A stretch of DNA of 64,000 nt from Schizochytrium sp. TIO01 (Eukaryota; Sar; Bigyra; Thraustochytrida; Thraustochytriidae), in NCBI GenBank assembly GCA_004764695.1, contig SMSO01000031.1, forward strand, positions 6,629,261 to 6,693,260, given 5' to 3'. This document shows, in pieces, positions 50,799 through 61,848 of the stretch. Within the stretch, counting starts at the first letter, position 1. Each line of letters opens with the position of its first letter. A program made the position numbers and the translations under genes. A model generated the notes under the pieces. It saw nothing but the letters and a program-made list of their open reading frames with translations, was not told where the DNA came from and did no database searches.

Positions 50799-52656
50799 GG
50801 TTCTACGCCATGTGAGATTTTGTGTGTGTGTGAAATTCCCCGCGAATCCACATTTAGCCTGGTACTGACAATGCTTTGACGCAAAACTTGTCCTGTGTGG
50901 CAATCTACTTCCGAACATATCCATCCAATGAGCCTTTTTCTCTCTTTAAAAAATGGGAAAAGGCGCTCGGAGAACCTGTATCGCGCTGTGCATTTTGCTT
51001 CCCACGTCGACGAGACAAACATAGAGATCATTACTTTCGTCTTTCTCGCCACTACATGCAACCACGCACGGCCTTCCGTTGAACGAACGCTTTACTGCTC
51101 CTATCCCCTGATATATGTGAGCTTTGAAGCTTTAATATCGCTTGATGTTCGACTCCGGAAGTCTGAACTTACTGCCAACACAGGCCCTATAAGGAAATCT
51201 TTACATCTCAACTTTATAATTCTGTTCCTTTTTTCACTGCATATATCTATCCAAATCGTTGGAATGTCAATCTTTCCTTTATCTATCAGGTGAATAACTT
51301 TCTTGAATTGGTATTATTTCCAAAAATCTTAACAAAGTGCACAACATCTATCATAATCAGCTCAGTAAGTCGTTATTATCTCTGAGTGTGTTTCCGAAGA
51401 TCAACTTCGTGTTCTGTTTTCAGAAATCTCTGTACGAAAGAAACCCTTGACACCATAAGTCGTTGTTGGTTGCATAAAATGAAGCACCGCAAAACTTAAA
51501 GGTATCATGAGTTAATATTTTTCGTAGGTGGTGAATTCTAAACCAGAAACCAAGCGACGCAGCCATTTACAAAAAAAAAAAGGTATCTTTAGATAAATTC
51601 TTTCAAGGACCAAACTTTTATACGGTTCCAGTTGGCATGCAACCAGGCTGCGGGCATAGATTTTATTTTTTAAAACAAAGAAACATATATTTAAAAGAGA
51701 GCAAACAGTAAGAGAGAGAGAGTCTTTGCGGACAATTAAAGTTGCCTGTTAAGTTCTGGCGCTAGAAATATAATATTTAGAGTCTTGAAATTCTTCTGAA
51801 GGTAATTGGGGAGTGTTTTTTTTTTGTAAAAATCTTCATTCATCTTTGAATTAGAAAACACGGATTAATGATTGATAAGAGCACGTATAATGGGTAAAGA
51901 CCCCGCGCCATTGAAATTGGAGGGGTTTCCTTAGTTCAAAACACTCAGACAGAACAAATTAACTTATCTTAAAAAATCCTGCTTACACCAAGCAAACATG
52001 TAAGTCCTTCAAGTCTACAAATTTTACATTTCAAAACATGTCGTAGTCACAGAAATGGCGTGGTGTAAGAGCTTTCCATTCTTTCGACAGAAAATAGGAT
52101 CTCACAGCAATACTCTGAAAGGCTAAATGATCCTTGGGTTTCTAGAAAATTCTTAAAAGCAGGGCACAGTTGAAGTCGTCAAGGAAAACGAAGAGAAGGT
52201 ATGAGAGAGTACTATTTCCTTCTCCTTGGATGTAAGAGTAACTTTGAAAGGCTTCTGGAGTGCATTTCGGAACTTTGCCTAGTTTGTCGTATCTAGAGAC
52301 GCGTGTAGCCTATGCGAATTAGCATCATCATAGGCGTTAAGCTAGCCTCGCTTTCTGTACAATACATCGAGTAAATTAAAAAGACGAAGTCATCCAAAGA
52401 AGGAGAAATCTTTGCGATAAAAAGTGTGTGATTTAGGAAGCTTTAAAGAATTCCATGGATCGACATAATAGACAAAAGGAACTTCCGGGTGTCACCAATT
52501 TGATCTGATAATATAACTGAATGAGTGCAGAAACATGGACATTAAAACCAGGTGCTTAAAAGAATAATTGAAATAATCAGGAATTATTGTCCACGCACGA
52601 AAAGATCAGGTTTTGTCAATAATTGTGATTAGCTCTTTCTACCACCATTAAAAGGG
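50799..52656. other. intergenic, or unresolved 3' exons of the F-box-like gene
   Basis: Two overlapping plus-strand frames directly downstream (50876-51082 and 50895-51293) are open without recognised domains. The first includes AIYFRTYPSN, similar in style to the segment that follows many F-boxes. A possible acceptor, TTTAG at 50853-50857, does not restore either frame when joined to the GTAAGG donor. From 51300 on the DNA is AT-rich and no gene is seen. Confidence 0.4.
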
Positions 52657-55600
52657 TTACTCGAAGAGCTCAGCCAGATTAAAGCGCAAATGCGCAGTTG
52701 CGATAACTGACCCAGGATCGAGTTCCTCCACGCTGGAACGCATCGTAACACGAATAGTCTCCTTTTGGTCTACACCGATCTCACGTATTGCCTCTACTTT
52801 AATACCTCGTATATCAAAAAAGAGATCGTGTTTTTCACTTGTCATAAAGTTAGGCAGGCTTGGGTGTTCAATCTCCTCAACTACGGCAGTGTCCATTCCA
52901 ATTTCTTCCTGCGTAGCCTGGTATCGAGCCCATAATCCAGATACAAGAGCGCGGGAGCGATTCAGAAGATCTTCAACCTGGGATTCGGGATCTTCATCGG
53001 TGTCCAGAGATGCCTCAAAGTCTGGACCAGGTGCTGACCTTGTCGTATCATGCTCAGGAGAGCTGTAGGTCATCTCACCCAGGGTTGCCATGTACAAAGA
53101 AGCACGAATCGACTCTGCTGTAAGACGCACAGAACCAGCAGGTTCGTGACTTTGGAACAAATTGAGTTGTACATCGCGTATAGTGGCCCTGCCATCCTCC
53201 TCGGGAGGAATCGAAAACGGATATTCATTTGGATCTACAAAGCGGTGTTTGGCACTCAGTGTATACTCGGAATCTCCTGGTCCAGCTTGTCCCTTGATAA
53301 CTAGATTGTATCCCTTTGAGAGGTCGATAGTCTCACCCATGAGTTTTGCCCACTCAAAATCGGGAGGCAGGCGCAGCTGAGCGATGAGGTTGGACACATG
53401 CGCCATGAGTATTCCTGAAATGAGGCCTCCTGTCATGCCAGCACGCAGATCCATAGAAATATGATCTGAAAGAATAGAAGCTGTGTTTTCCACAATACGT
53501 TCAATGTTTGCGACGAAGACTTTAGCATCCTTTATCTTCTTCTGGGCTGCAAACTTTGCCCGCTTGCCGATTGCCACCTCCACATCATGCTCAAGACCAT
53601 CAATATACATCCCAGTGCCAATAGCAATCATCTGTTGGACGTTGATATCTGCCTCCACGTCCGTAATATCCAAGTCGAAAGAGATAGGCTTGCGAGCGAG
53701 CTCACATACACGTGTCACTAATTGTAAGAGCCACCCATCAGGAGGATGCAACATCTCGGAGTTTTCTACATGGTTCTGAAGCTGCCTATCACTTTGAACT
53801 TCACTCAAAATTTTACCAAGACGGGAAAGAGGAATAGAGGCGTATTGGAGACGCCACTTGTACAAACGATATATGCTCGCACCTTTGCGATGAAATCCAG
53901 CAGTTGTAGCAAGATCGCCACGCAATAGCAAATCCAGAAGCACCGCTTCCTCACTTGTAAGCCCCATAGCACGACGAGCAAGCTCGCCAGATGCAGTTGG
54001 CGCAACTAGCGGCGCAGTCCATACGCGCGGAGGAATCTCACCTCGCATTTTGATCTGTCCTTGCAAACGCAGATAATTTTGTGGATGTTGGAAAAAAGCT
54101 CCAAGACGAGTTGGCAAATTGAGCATAATAGCATTAGAAATGACCTGTGGAATCAGCTGTGTGGTGAGCCAACGAACGATGCGATCAGGTAGGCGCACCA
54201 AGCTTGCACCAGCCATTTCCTTTGTCAGATGAAGCTCAAAATGACTTGTCTCCTTGATCCACTTCGGGCGGTGGTCTGCACTTGTCGCGCCTGGCTGGAA
54301 ACGCAGCTTAATACGCCAGGTTCCATCTAATTCAAGATCGAGGCGATTTACAGTTGGCGTTAACAACCCTCTCAGCAATTTTGAGTTCATGGTGCTTCCG
54401 TCAATCGAGAATTGATAAATGCCAACAATAGCTTTAATGTTGGTAACGTTGAGGTTCACGGTCCCAAGTTCATCGCCGCGACCCATCTCCACATCAGCAT
54501 CTAAGACCTCGAGATCGACATCACGCATACCAATAAACATACCATCCCCAGAATTCAATCGAACCTTCCAATTCATAGCCTTTGGGTAGTACTGTTCTAG
54601 CTCAAGTTCATTCAGATGCCCAACCGTGGTGGCAAGTTCTTCTTGCAGGCGCCCGAGACGAGCCTCAAAACGCTGCTGCAAGATCTGTTGTGCCTCGTTA
54701 ACGCGCTCCCTTTCATGTGCATACGCCTTTTCAAAGGCATCATCTTCATCGTCGCCACTAACACGCAGGCCCTCGTCCTCGCTGCCTTCGGAGGACGCCC
54801 GCTCACGATTGGACATAGACCTTGCAAAAGTGGCCTCCATAGCATTTACACCTGATATTAGCTGCTCAAGTTCCACAGAATCTTGGTCATCCTCCTCACG
54901 CAATTTCTTCTTAATTGTGTGAGTGAGCTCTGTAACATGCTTACGAAGGCCCTTGATGACTGCCTTAGATTGAGCACGCACATTTGCAATGAGCTTAGCC
55001 TGCTCATTAAGAAGGTTCGTGCGCAAAACCTTGATATGTTTTATTTTAGCAACTTGAAGCTGTTTCTCACCCTTATCTAGCTGAGCTTTGTTCCGTCGCA
55101 TCTGCTCAAGCGATGCTGCAAGGTACTGATCAATATCCCTGTTATAGAGGGCCTCATCTTCCTCTGGTACATCAACAAGGTCATCAACTCCTACACTTGA
55201 TTGTGTGAGGGTACGTGCGTGACCTTTCGCACCATTTTTTGCAGACTCGTCTCTGCGAAGTTCAGAAAACACATTTGCCTCTGCGCTTGTTGCCCTAAGC
55301 GCCTGCAACATTTCATGCATTGGTTCTCCTCTGAAGAACTCCTGCCTCAGTGTGTTTGCCCTATGAAGCCGCTTTTGCGTATTTTCTACCTGCACAGTTC
55401 TCCTTGCCTCCTCTAATCTACGTTGATAACCAGCATCCATAGTGTTCACTCGGTGCTGTGCTGCCTGCTTTAAAGTCCCCTCTAGCTTTGCTAGCGTTGC
55501 CCTCCTCATACGAGCTCTCCTCGTAACCGATAATCTCGAGCCCTCCTCATCTGCATCAATCGCCTCCGCAATCATCTGTTCCTGTGCCAGTCGCTGTTGG

Positions 55601-56130
55601 CGTGTTTTCACGCGCCGCACCCAACCACACTCAGGGCACTTCCCCGTATCACTCAAAGAGGCTCCGCACCTCTCGCAGTAATTGGAGAGGCCATTGTTGG
55701 CAATATCGGACTCGTCCCATTCGGACATGGCTGTACTGCTTCCACGAGTCCTCGAACCCGCCAGCAGCGAGGCTCTGGCAGACGCCATTGCAGAGCTCTG
55801 TCTTCGCGAAGACCCATCACTGCCACCAAGACCGTTAGCAAGCAGCCTCGACGAGAGCCTGTGGCCCTGGGCGGCAGCTGACTTGGGTACAAAACACGCG
55901 ACCATGCGTGAAAACCCATTCTTTCCCGACTTCTTGCCCCCAAGCAACTTGCCGTCTCGTCGCGAGCCAGAAGGTGACTCCTCCTCCCGCTGGGCCTTGC
56001 TCAGGAGAGCATCAACCTCACGAAGGCTACGAAGGTCTTCGCGCAGAGTTGACTCGCCTTGATCGGCTTCGTCATCGTGGGTGTCGTCATGACCGCTGCT
56101 GGTCTCGCGCCATTTACGCAGAGACGACAT
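52657..56130 (-). CDS. large protein of unknown function: zinc ribbon, coiled coil, beta-rich C-terminal half
   Basis: 1157 residues from the ATG at 56130. The frame is open to 56283 but only from a TTG. Parts: a charged, disordered N-terminus with Ser-rich segments (1-140); a four-Cys zinc ribbon CERCGASLSDTGKCPEC (C-x2-C-x9-C-x2-C, near 150-167); a long Arg/Glu/Gln-rich helical and coiled-coil section (about 170-500) with an acidic Asp/Glu patch; then about 600 residues of alternating polar and hydrophobic strands (for example LDLELDGTWRIKLRF and FDLDITDVEADINV). The strand-rich half recalls amphipathic lipid-transfer folds, but that is impression only, and I cannot name a family. No signal peptide or membrane helix. 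Well conserved in appearance and clearly coding. Confidence 0.85.
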   Translation of the reverse strand: MSSLRKWRETSSGHDDTHDDEADQGESTLREDLRSLREVDALLSKAQREEESPSGSRRDGKLLGGKKSGKNGFSRMVACFVPKSAAAQGHRLSSRLLANGLGGSDGSSRRQSSAMASARASLLAGSRTRGSSTAMSEWDESDIANNGLSNYCERCGASLSDTGKCPECGWVRRVKTRQQRLAQEQMIAEAIDADEEGSRLSVTRRARMRRATLAKLEGTLKQAAQHRVNTMDAGYQRRLEEARRTVQVENTQKRLHRANTLRQEFFRGEPMHEMLQALRATSAEANVFSELRRDESAKNGAKGHARTLTQSSVGVDDLVDVPEEDEALYNRDIDQYLAASLEQMRRNKAQLDKGEKQLQVAKIKHIKVLRTNLLNEQAKLIANVRAQSKAVIKGLRKHVTELTHTIKKKLREEDDQDSVELEQLISGVNAMEATFARSMSNRERASSEGSEDEGLRVSGDDEDDAFEKAYAHERERVNEAQQILQQRFEARLGRLQEELATTVGHLNELELEQYYPKAMNWKVRLNSGDGMFIGMRDVDLEVLDADVEMGRGDELGTVNLNVTNIKAIVGIYQFSIDGSTMNSKLLRGLLTPTVNRLDLELDGTWRIKLRFQPGATSADHRPKWIKETSHFELHLTKEMAGASLVRLPDRIVRWLTTQLIPQVISNAIMLNLPTRLGAFFQHPQNYLRLQGQIKMRGEIPPRVWTAPLVAPTASGELARRAMGLTSEEAVLLDLLLRGDLATTAGFHRKGASIYRLYKWRLQYASIPLSRLGKILSEVQSDRQLQNHVENSEMLHPPDGWLLQLVTRVCELARKPISFDLDITDVEADINVQQMIAIGTGMYIDGLEHDVEVAIGKRAKFAAQKKIKDAKVFVANIERIVENTASILSDHISMDLRAGMTGGLISGILMAHVSNLIAQLRLPPDFEWAKLMGETIDLSKGYNLVIKGQAGPGDSEYTLSAKHRFVDPNEYPFSIPPEEDGRATIRDVQLNLFQSHEPAGSVRLTAESIRASLYMATLGEMTYSSPEHDTTRSAPGPDFEASLDTDEDPESQVEDLLNRSRALVSGLWARYQATQEEIGMDTAVVEEIEHPSLPNFMTSEKHDLFFDIRGIKVEAIREIGVDQKETIRVTMRSSVEELDPGSVIATAHLRFNLAELFE

Positions 56131-58257
56131 AGGCAAAGGCTGTGAAGAGAAGAGGAAAGTAGAAAAATCGAACCAGGAAAGGGTGACGTAAACGTTGTTG
56201 TCTATCACGTCCTTGGAAATGTTGAACTCGAGAAGAAGTTGGAAAAGCGATACAGAACTCGGATGCCTTGAACAGCAGACCAAGTAAGTGAGTACGATAT
56301 CTCAAGCTTTGCAGTCCAGGAAGAGCTGTACCACCTCGGAAAGGGCGCAGGCGACTGTAGGAAACACCCTTTTCTCCGGCGATGCAGCGCCACTCACCCT
56401 CCCTCTCGCCGCACTTGAGCGAGGGGTGTTTGTATTCTGTCTGCTCCTGAAGCGATGTTGTTATAATCTGTTCACGAGCGGCCCACTTTATCCTTATACT
56501 TGTATAAAGTAGTTAATCGCAGAAAGTGAAAGGGAGAAACAACACGTGTGTGCCAGCAGTCTGACCTTCTCTCTGATCAAGCAGAGGCTCGCTAAACCAC
56601 GTGTATAGAAAAATGACACTGCGATTGTGGCTTGCTAGTTTTCCTCTCCCGTAAAGTACGATTCCTTGCTGCTAGGACCGGCGCCAGGGTCGTTCGCCCA
56701 GTGAAGTTTCTATTCTCTTCTCATGAAGGTACTAGTATTATCGTGAGCTCGAGGCCTAGCTCTATTCTACTATTTACTTTAGGGATACGTACCTCAGCGA
56801 AAGTATGTCGGCACGTGCACGTGAGCTGGACCCTGGTCCCGTGAAGCGAAAGTGCAACTCGTGGTTAAGATGTGACAGTTGCCCATTTGAAGTAACTGGG
56901 GAAAGAGACAGTCATCGCCATGCTGGGTGCTTTGCGGCCAGAGATGCTTTGCTCTAGCGTTCTGTCCTCCCAGGGCTTGTGCGAGGAGCGCGCTCGATTT
57001 CAACTCATTTCGGCTATTCTGTGAATGACTGTGTGCGAGGGGACCAAATGAGGACGAATACTAGTAAAAACTCTATAAGTTGTATAGGTAGGTACACTGA
57101 CCCTTTTCTTTCTTTTTTCTTTCTTTCTCTTCTCTTTCGATAATATGATATCTGTGAAGATATAAGATGCGAATATAGAGTTTGGGCTACGGTGGACATC
57201 TGGAGTAGTGGAGTAGTCTGAACATGTTTGTAGTTACTGCAATGTGAATGAGTCATTTCGTCTTTCCCAACTGAGATCCTCGCCTCGCTCTCTTATTACA
57301 GTAAGCAGGGGAAATGCACAATAGGAAAGAGATTCTAGCGATTGTATTGCAGGAACCTACTACAATTAATAAGGAAGAAACTGTTCAATTCATGATGCAT
57401 CGACATATGTACACAAAGGCTAGCCACCTTCAGGAGATGATGACGATAGAATTAAGAGTTACTTCTACTACTAGCCTTAAGCTATTTACCTTTCTACCTA
57501 CCAGGGGTTTAGAAAAGCTTAGTACCTGGAAAATTCACACATAGAACTGCGCTGACTTTTCATTCAAGTTCATTGGCATATTATTCTGCTCAGCGATGTG
57601 CTCAGCCGTTTGGCAAAGTCCGCATAAGTTCACAATACGTAAAGCAATTCTCTTCCTCAATATTATGCTTGACTTATCCTTATCAGCAATCGCTGCCAAG
57701 ACAAATCATCACACTGATCCTGTGACCTTTGCCGCACACAATGTATTCAGGAACCCAAAAGAATTTAAACACATCAAAGAAAAGGCACGTCGATATTTCT
57801 TAGTCTTGAAAAATATATTCCAGCGCGTCGCATTGAATTTAGGGTGGGAAGTACACTAGAATGTGACAATTTAGCTTTTTTAAATACCACCCTGGGTACC
57901 ATGATATCAATACTTTCGAACCATACTATTAGTCTCTTTGATATCAAGATGATGAACACCAAAAGTAAGTAAAGCAATTACAAAAGATCTATTTCATAAA
58001 CAAACAAACACTTGGAGCCTCTTCCAGGGGCAAAGAACTTTATACAAGTGTCTCTTGCAAGAAGACTACGATTGGCACGATGAAAACGAATGAGAGAAAG
58101 AAAGAGAAAGAATATAATGATAGAGAATCAATAAATCACATCAGCCAGTCCTGCCAATAGTGGCATGGCGCAGATTATGTCAGCTGCTCGAATATCATGT
58201 ATGGGTCACAGATGAAAGATGGTAGTGGCTATCGAACTCAAACATAACAGCGGTTGA
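56131..58257. other. intergenic between the zinc-ribbon gene and UVRAG
   Basis: About 2.1 kb containing the upstream region of the zinc-ribbon gene and the 3' flank of UVRAG (both minus). Short frames at 57314-57544 and 57596-57859 have no recognisable similarity. A TAGGTAGGTAC motif lies at 57086-57096, and an AGAAAGAAAGAGAAAG run at about 58094. Confidence 0.5.
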
Positions 58258-60336
58258 TCATGGCGGCGGGGTTTGGGGGGTTATCGGCGTAGATTGAGGT
58301 TGCATAGAACTAACACGAGAGCCAAAGTCGTCAAAAATTGTCTTGAGTTGCGCAAGCATGTGCTGTTTTGCCAATGGCGTATTTGTATTGCTGCGCAGGG
58401 CGTGCACAAAAGCAAGGAGCTGCACATCACGGGCTAAAATGTCTACTGCCTGGGAAAACCGTGGGCGCAAATTTTTAGACAATGTCTTCCAGTACAGCGG
58501 GAAAGTGCCATTGCTTAATGCTCGTCTGGCTAGCACACGACCGAGACGGCCACTTGCAGATCCAAAGATGTGTTGGGGGAAAGACGATGCAAGACTTGTC
58601 TGATGATGTGTCGAACGTGTCATAGGCTCATGCGGAGTTTCTGCACAAACAATAAGTGGGTCACATATTGTTGAAGAGCTGCTATGGGGCAACGGAAGAT
58701 AACGAATAGGTATATCTACATACTTGCTTAACAAGCTCACAAAGTGGGCTAAATAGCCCAGAGCTGTTGAGACCTGCTCCTCCTCAAAAGTTCCTAAGAG
58801 AGCTGGGTCCATAGGCACAGCTGGAACTTGGAGGCCACGGATCGTGTAAACCCATACCCCGGTGTCTGTGTATCGTTCTTGAAGTGGATAGATACGTGAT
58901 AAAGCTCTGAGCATGCTGATACGGTGTACTCGCATCAAGACACGTTCTTTGGCAAGGGCACGCCGCGCCACTTCTTCCTCAGATTGGACAGCTTCATTTC
59001 GAGCATGAATCTCCTCATATTTAGCTAATATTTCCTGCCCCTTTGTTATATCTTCGAGCCTTTTCACGAGAGTTTGCTTCCTTTTTTTAAGCGCCTCGCG
59101 TTCGTCGTCATATATACCGGCAAGATGGTCTCTTGCAAGGCGAAGCTTTTCGACACGCCTTTTCTGGGCATGGCGTTCTACATTATCACGTAAAAGGGTA
59201 GCTTTTGACTCTAGTAGCTGGGTCACTTTTGATTCTAATTCATTCACTGCAGCTTGTTTCTGAAGCAGTACTTGTACATTATGCAACATTTTTTCATATA
59301 CCTCTTTTCCTCCCAAGACTTGCACTAGTTGCGCCTTGGATGGCAGAGGAAGTGCTTCGGATAGTACTTTCGTATGAGATCTTTCAGTAGCACCATTTGT
59401 CGGAATCAAGTCATTTACAGAAGGTGCTGACGGTCTTGAGACATCGTCTAAGTTATCGCCTGGCAAACGAAAAGCCATCATGTTTTGTCCACTGCGAAAG
59501 TTGCTAGTGCGCTTGCCTACTTTCCATACGGGCAAGGTGGCATCATCGCCCTTAACAGAGTCTGTCGTAACAGTATCTCGCACAGCCCCTGCAGCTGCTG
59601 CTACTTTTGCAGGCGTGATATTCACTGACAGTGTTGAAGTCCGCTCTACGTGCGGCAAATTTCCAGGCCAGATCCCAATAAACACCTCATTTGGACCCTT
59701 AGTATCTAGCATGTGCATTTCCGATGTAGTCAACCCTGTAGATTGGAGCTGGTCCACATGTACAGTCCGCTCGAGCACTGTCACGCATGCATCTTCATCA
59801 GGCTCTTGATCATGATGATATGGGTATGCATCCATCCGTTCTTCACTGCAGCATTCCGCACTCCCACGGCCTCCTCCTCGGCTTGCCGTGCTCCTTAAGT
59901 TCCCCATATTTCTTAAATTCGTCCAGTTCTCAAACCCAAAATTCGTCTCGTCAAGATTTTGCTGGTTTTGAAGGGGTTTTGCATCTTCAGAACAGGATCG
60001 TGCTTCGACCATATTTGGTCGCAAAAGGATTCTTACACGAAGTCTTAGAGGCTCCGTCCAGGCAATCTGGTCTTCTTCGGCGCCAATATCTGGCCAGTGG
60101 CTTCGTGAAACGCGCGACCTCAGTGTCCACGTAGGATTCAATGACCTGTGCACCAGTCCTGACCTATAGACGAGCAAGTCCCCACGCCAAAGTTCACAGA
60201 AGACGTCAGGCAGACCTCCGCCCAGTTGCGCCTCGCATGTTGCCGGCACTCGAAGACTGCGCACGGAGACCGCACCGCAGACCTCCAATAGTAGGTACCG
60301 TTGAAGTGAGATGTGACCGGCTTCGTCTGCCTCCAT
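58258..60336 (-). CDS. UVRAG: UVRAG/Vps38-type subunit of class III PI3-kinase complex II
   Basis: 692 residues from the ATG at 60336. An N-terminal C2-like domain includes DVFCELWRGDLLVYRSGLVHRSLNPTW (about 44-70), very close in form to the YRS...SLNPTW segment of UVRAG, and continues after a Ser/Gly-rich insert (about 110-190). It is followed by a coiled coil (about 341-475, with LLQKQAAVNELESKVTQLLE) that in homologues pairs with Beclin-1/Atg6. The C-terminal BARA-like region begins RIYPLQERYTDTGVWVYTIRGLQVP and contains ALGYLAHFVSLLSKYVDIPIRY (about 481-546) and FPLYWKTLSK...FSQAVDILARDVQLL. UVRAG/Vps38 directs Vps34 to endosomes and functions in endosome and autophagosome maturation. It is consistent with, but not linked to, the Rab5-like gene at 20 kb. 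Confidence 0.88.
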   Translation of the reverse strand: MEADEAGHISLQRYLLLEVCGAVSVRSLRVPATCEAQLGGGLPDVFCELWRGDLLVYRSGLVHRSLNPTWTLRSRVSRSHWPDIGAEEDQIAWTEPLRLRVRILLRPNMVEARSCSEDAKPLQNQQNLDETNFGFENWTNLRNMGNLRSTASRGGGRGSAECCSEERMDAYPYHHDQEPDEDACVTVLERTVHVDQLQSTGLTTSEMHMLDTKGPNEVFIGIWPGNLPHVERTSTLSVNITPAKVAAAAGAVRDTVTTDSVKGDDATLPVWKVGKRTSNFRSGQNMMAFRLPGDNLDDVSRPSAPSVNDLIPTNGATERSHTKVLSEALPLPSKAQLVQVLGGKEVYEKMLHNVQVLLQKQAAVNELESKVTQLLESKATLLRDNVERHAQKRRVEKLRLARDHLAGIYDDEREALKKRKQTLVKRLEDITKGQEILAKYEEIHARNEAVQSEEEVARRALAKERVLMRVHRISMLRALSRIYPLQERYTDTGVWVYTIRGLQVPAVPMDPALLGTFEEEQVSTALGYLAHFVSLLSKYVDIPIRYLPLPHSSSSTICDPLIVCAETPHEPMTRSTHHQTSLASSFPQHIFGSASGRLGRVLARRALSNGTFPLYWKTLSKNLRPRFSQAVDILARDVQLLAFVHALRSNTNTPLAKQHMLAQLKTIFDDFGSRVSSMQPQSTPITPQTPPP

Positions 60337-61644
60337 TGTGGAGGGAAACTGCTGCCGGTAAAAGAACGCGAGACTCGCAGAAGCTGCTGCCTTTGACGAA
60401 GAGAGACCTAATTCGTCAAAGATCTGTTTTTTAGTCTCTCTTTTATTTTTTTATTTTCTCTTCTCCCCTTATTACCTGCAGTAGGTAGGTACTAACTAAG
60501 CACCTCCTAACTTGTTAGGGATTAGTACTATAACTTTTAGGACTCTGAAATAACACGAAGAAATTGCTACGAAAGTCACTTGCGGCTCTTTTTGTTTTAC
60601 TCACAATCCGCAGGTACACGTACTCCAGTTTGGAGAGGCAGATTCCTGACTTACAGCTGTACTGTAGAATTATCATCCGATTTTGCTAAGTTGAATTTGA
60701 AACTTAGTCAGCAAATCAGCTTTGAGACTGCTTGCAACGAAAGAGGATTTGTGGCGGTGGCTGTGGAAAAAGGAGGAGACTTGAGATGGACATCCATTCA
60801 TGAAATGTAGCAAAGATCCTAGCAAAGAGCGAGCTTCAACAGTTTGAAATTGGAACGAGTTTTGCGGAGCAGATTGCGAAGATAGCCCCCCTTACAAATT
60901 GGTGCAAATTGTGTAATTTGTACGCCTAGTTGAAAATTATCCAGGGAATCCGCACAAATTAATATAAGCGTCTTCTAGTTTAAGTAAAAACATAAGCGAA
61001 TGCAATTACAACAGGGACTGCACCGCAGAAATACAAGAGGTTTGTCGAATAATCAATCACACAGAACGTTAGATTTTTCACATACTTAGCGGTACTAAGT
61101 TTTTTTGTCGTTGTATGGCGCCTTCTCATTGGGTAAATTTGTTTCGAAGCATCTTTGTATCGTCCTTGAAGTCTTCGATACATTGTATAACATATGAGAA
61201 TCATTCAAGAAGATACTTTGTAAGAAATACAGACTCGCAACTTGAGCTTCATTCAAAATGTTGATAATAATAGGATACAACGTAGCCTCAGTTCACAGAA
61301 AATCCATCTATAAATAACAACGTAAGGCTTGCATGTCGCTTCAATTACACGCTAACTTGCAATAATAAAGGATGTAGAAAACAGCGTATAGTTGTTTTAT
61401 AAATGGCGCATAACCTTGACTGCTGTCCGTAAGGATCAGTGAACATTTGTACATTTGTACAGATTTACAGATGTGGAAGCGGGCACGTGCCCAGGTACCT
61501 ACTTTCCGTTCCACCCAAATGTGAGCTTTGGGGACTTACATTAACCGGTATCTTAAGGCGCTCATGAAGTAGAGAGATGGGGCTTTAAAAGAAGAAGCTC
61601 AGCAAGTAAGTATCCAACCTATTGAAGTAATATACAGCTACTGT
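60337..61644. other. intergenic between UVRAG and the retrotransposon
   Basis: Holds the UVRAG promoter side and, at its right end, probably part of the 5' LTR of the copia element, whose left border I cannot fix. A TAGGTAGGTAC motif is at 60482-60492, about 150 bp upstream of the UVRAG start codon. No gene is recognised. Confidence 0.4.
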
Positions 61645-61669
61645 CTAACCTAACCTAACCTAACCTAAT
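61645..61669. repeat. telomere-like (CCTAA)n repeat
   Basis: Four to five CCTAA units (TTAGG on minus), ending in CTAATC. It resembles the TTAGG class of telomeric repeat and lies inside or next to the 5' LTR of the copia element. Confidence 0.8.
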
Positions 61670-61823
61670 CTCCTGTCCGTTGGACTGACATCATGCATTC
61701 ATCTCTACCTGTATGAAGACCTGAAACCCCGATAACTCATATATCATCCTCTTTCTCTTTCTCCTGAGTTCGTCATCCTTGTCAGACTACCTCTCCACGC
61801 TTCACAGCACAGGCTACTCTGCA

Positions 61824-61848
61824 ATAGGTTATGGGCCCAAGATACGCC
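61824..61848 (+). other. primer-binding site of the copia element (half-tRNA type)
   Basis: GGTTATGGGCCCAAGATACG is complementary to the anticodon stem-loop and part of the D arm of initiator methionine tRNA (GGGCCCATAACC on the other strand), not to the 3' CCA end. Drosophila copia uses this mode: a tRNA cleaved in the anticodon loop primes reverse transcription. The preceding CTGCA at 61819-61823 would be the end of the 5' LTR. Confidence 0.75.

Noticed and set aside
57596-57859. 87-codon plus frame upstream of the UVRAG 3' end
   Set aside because: Starts at a non-ATG codon and matches nothing; flanking DNA is AT-rich and unlike coding sequence.
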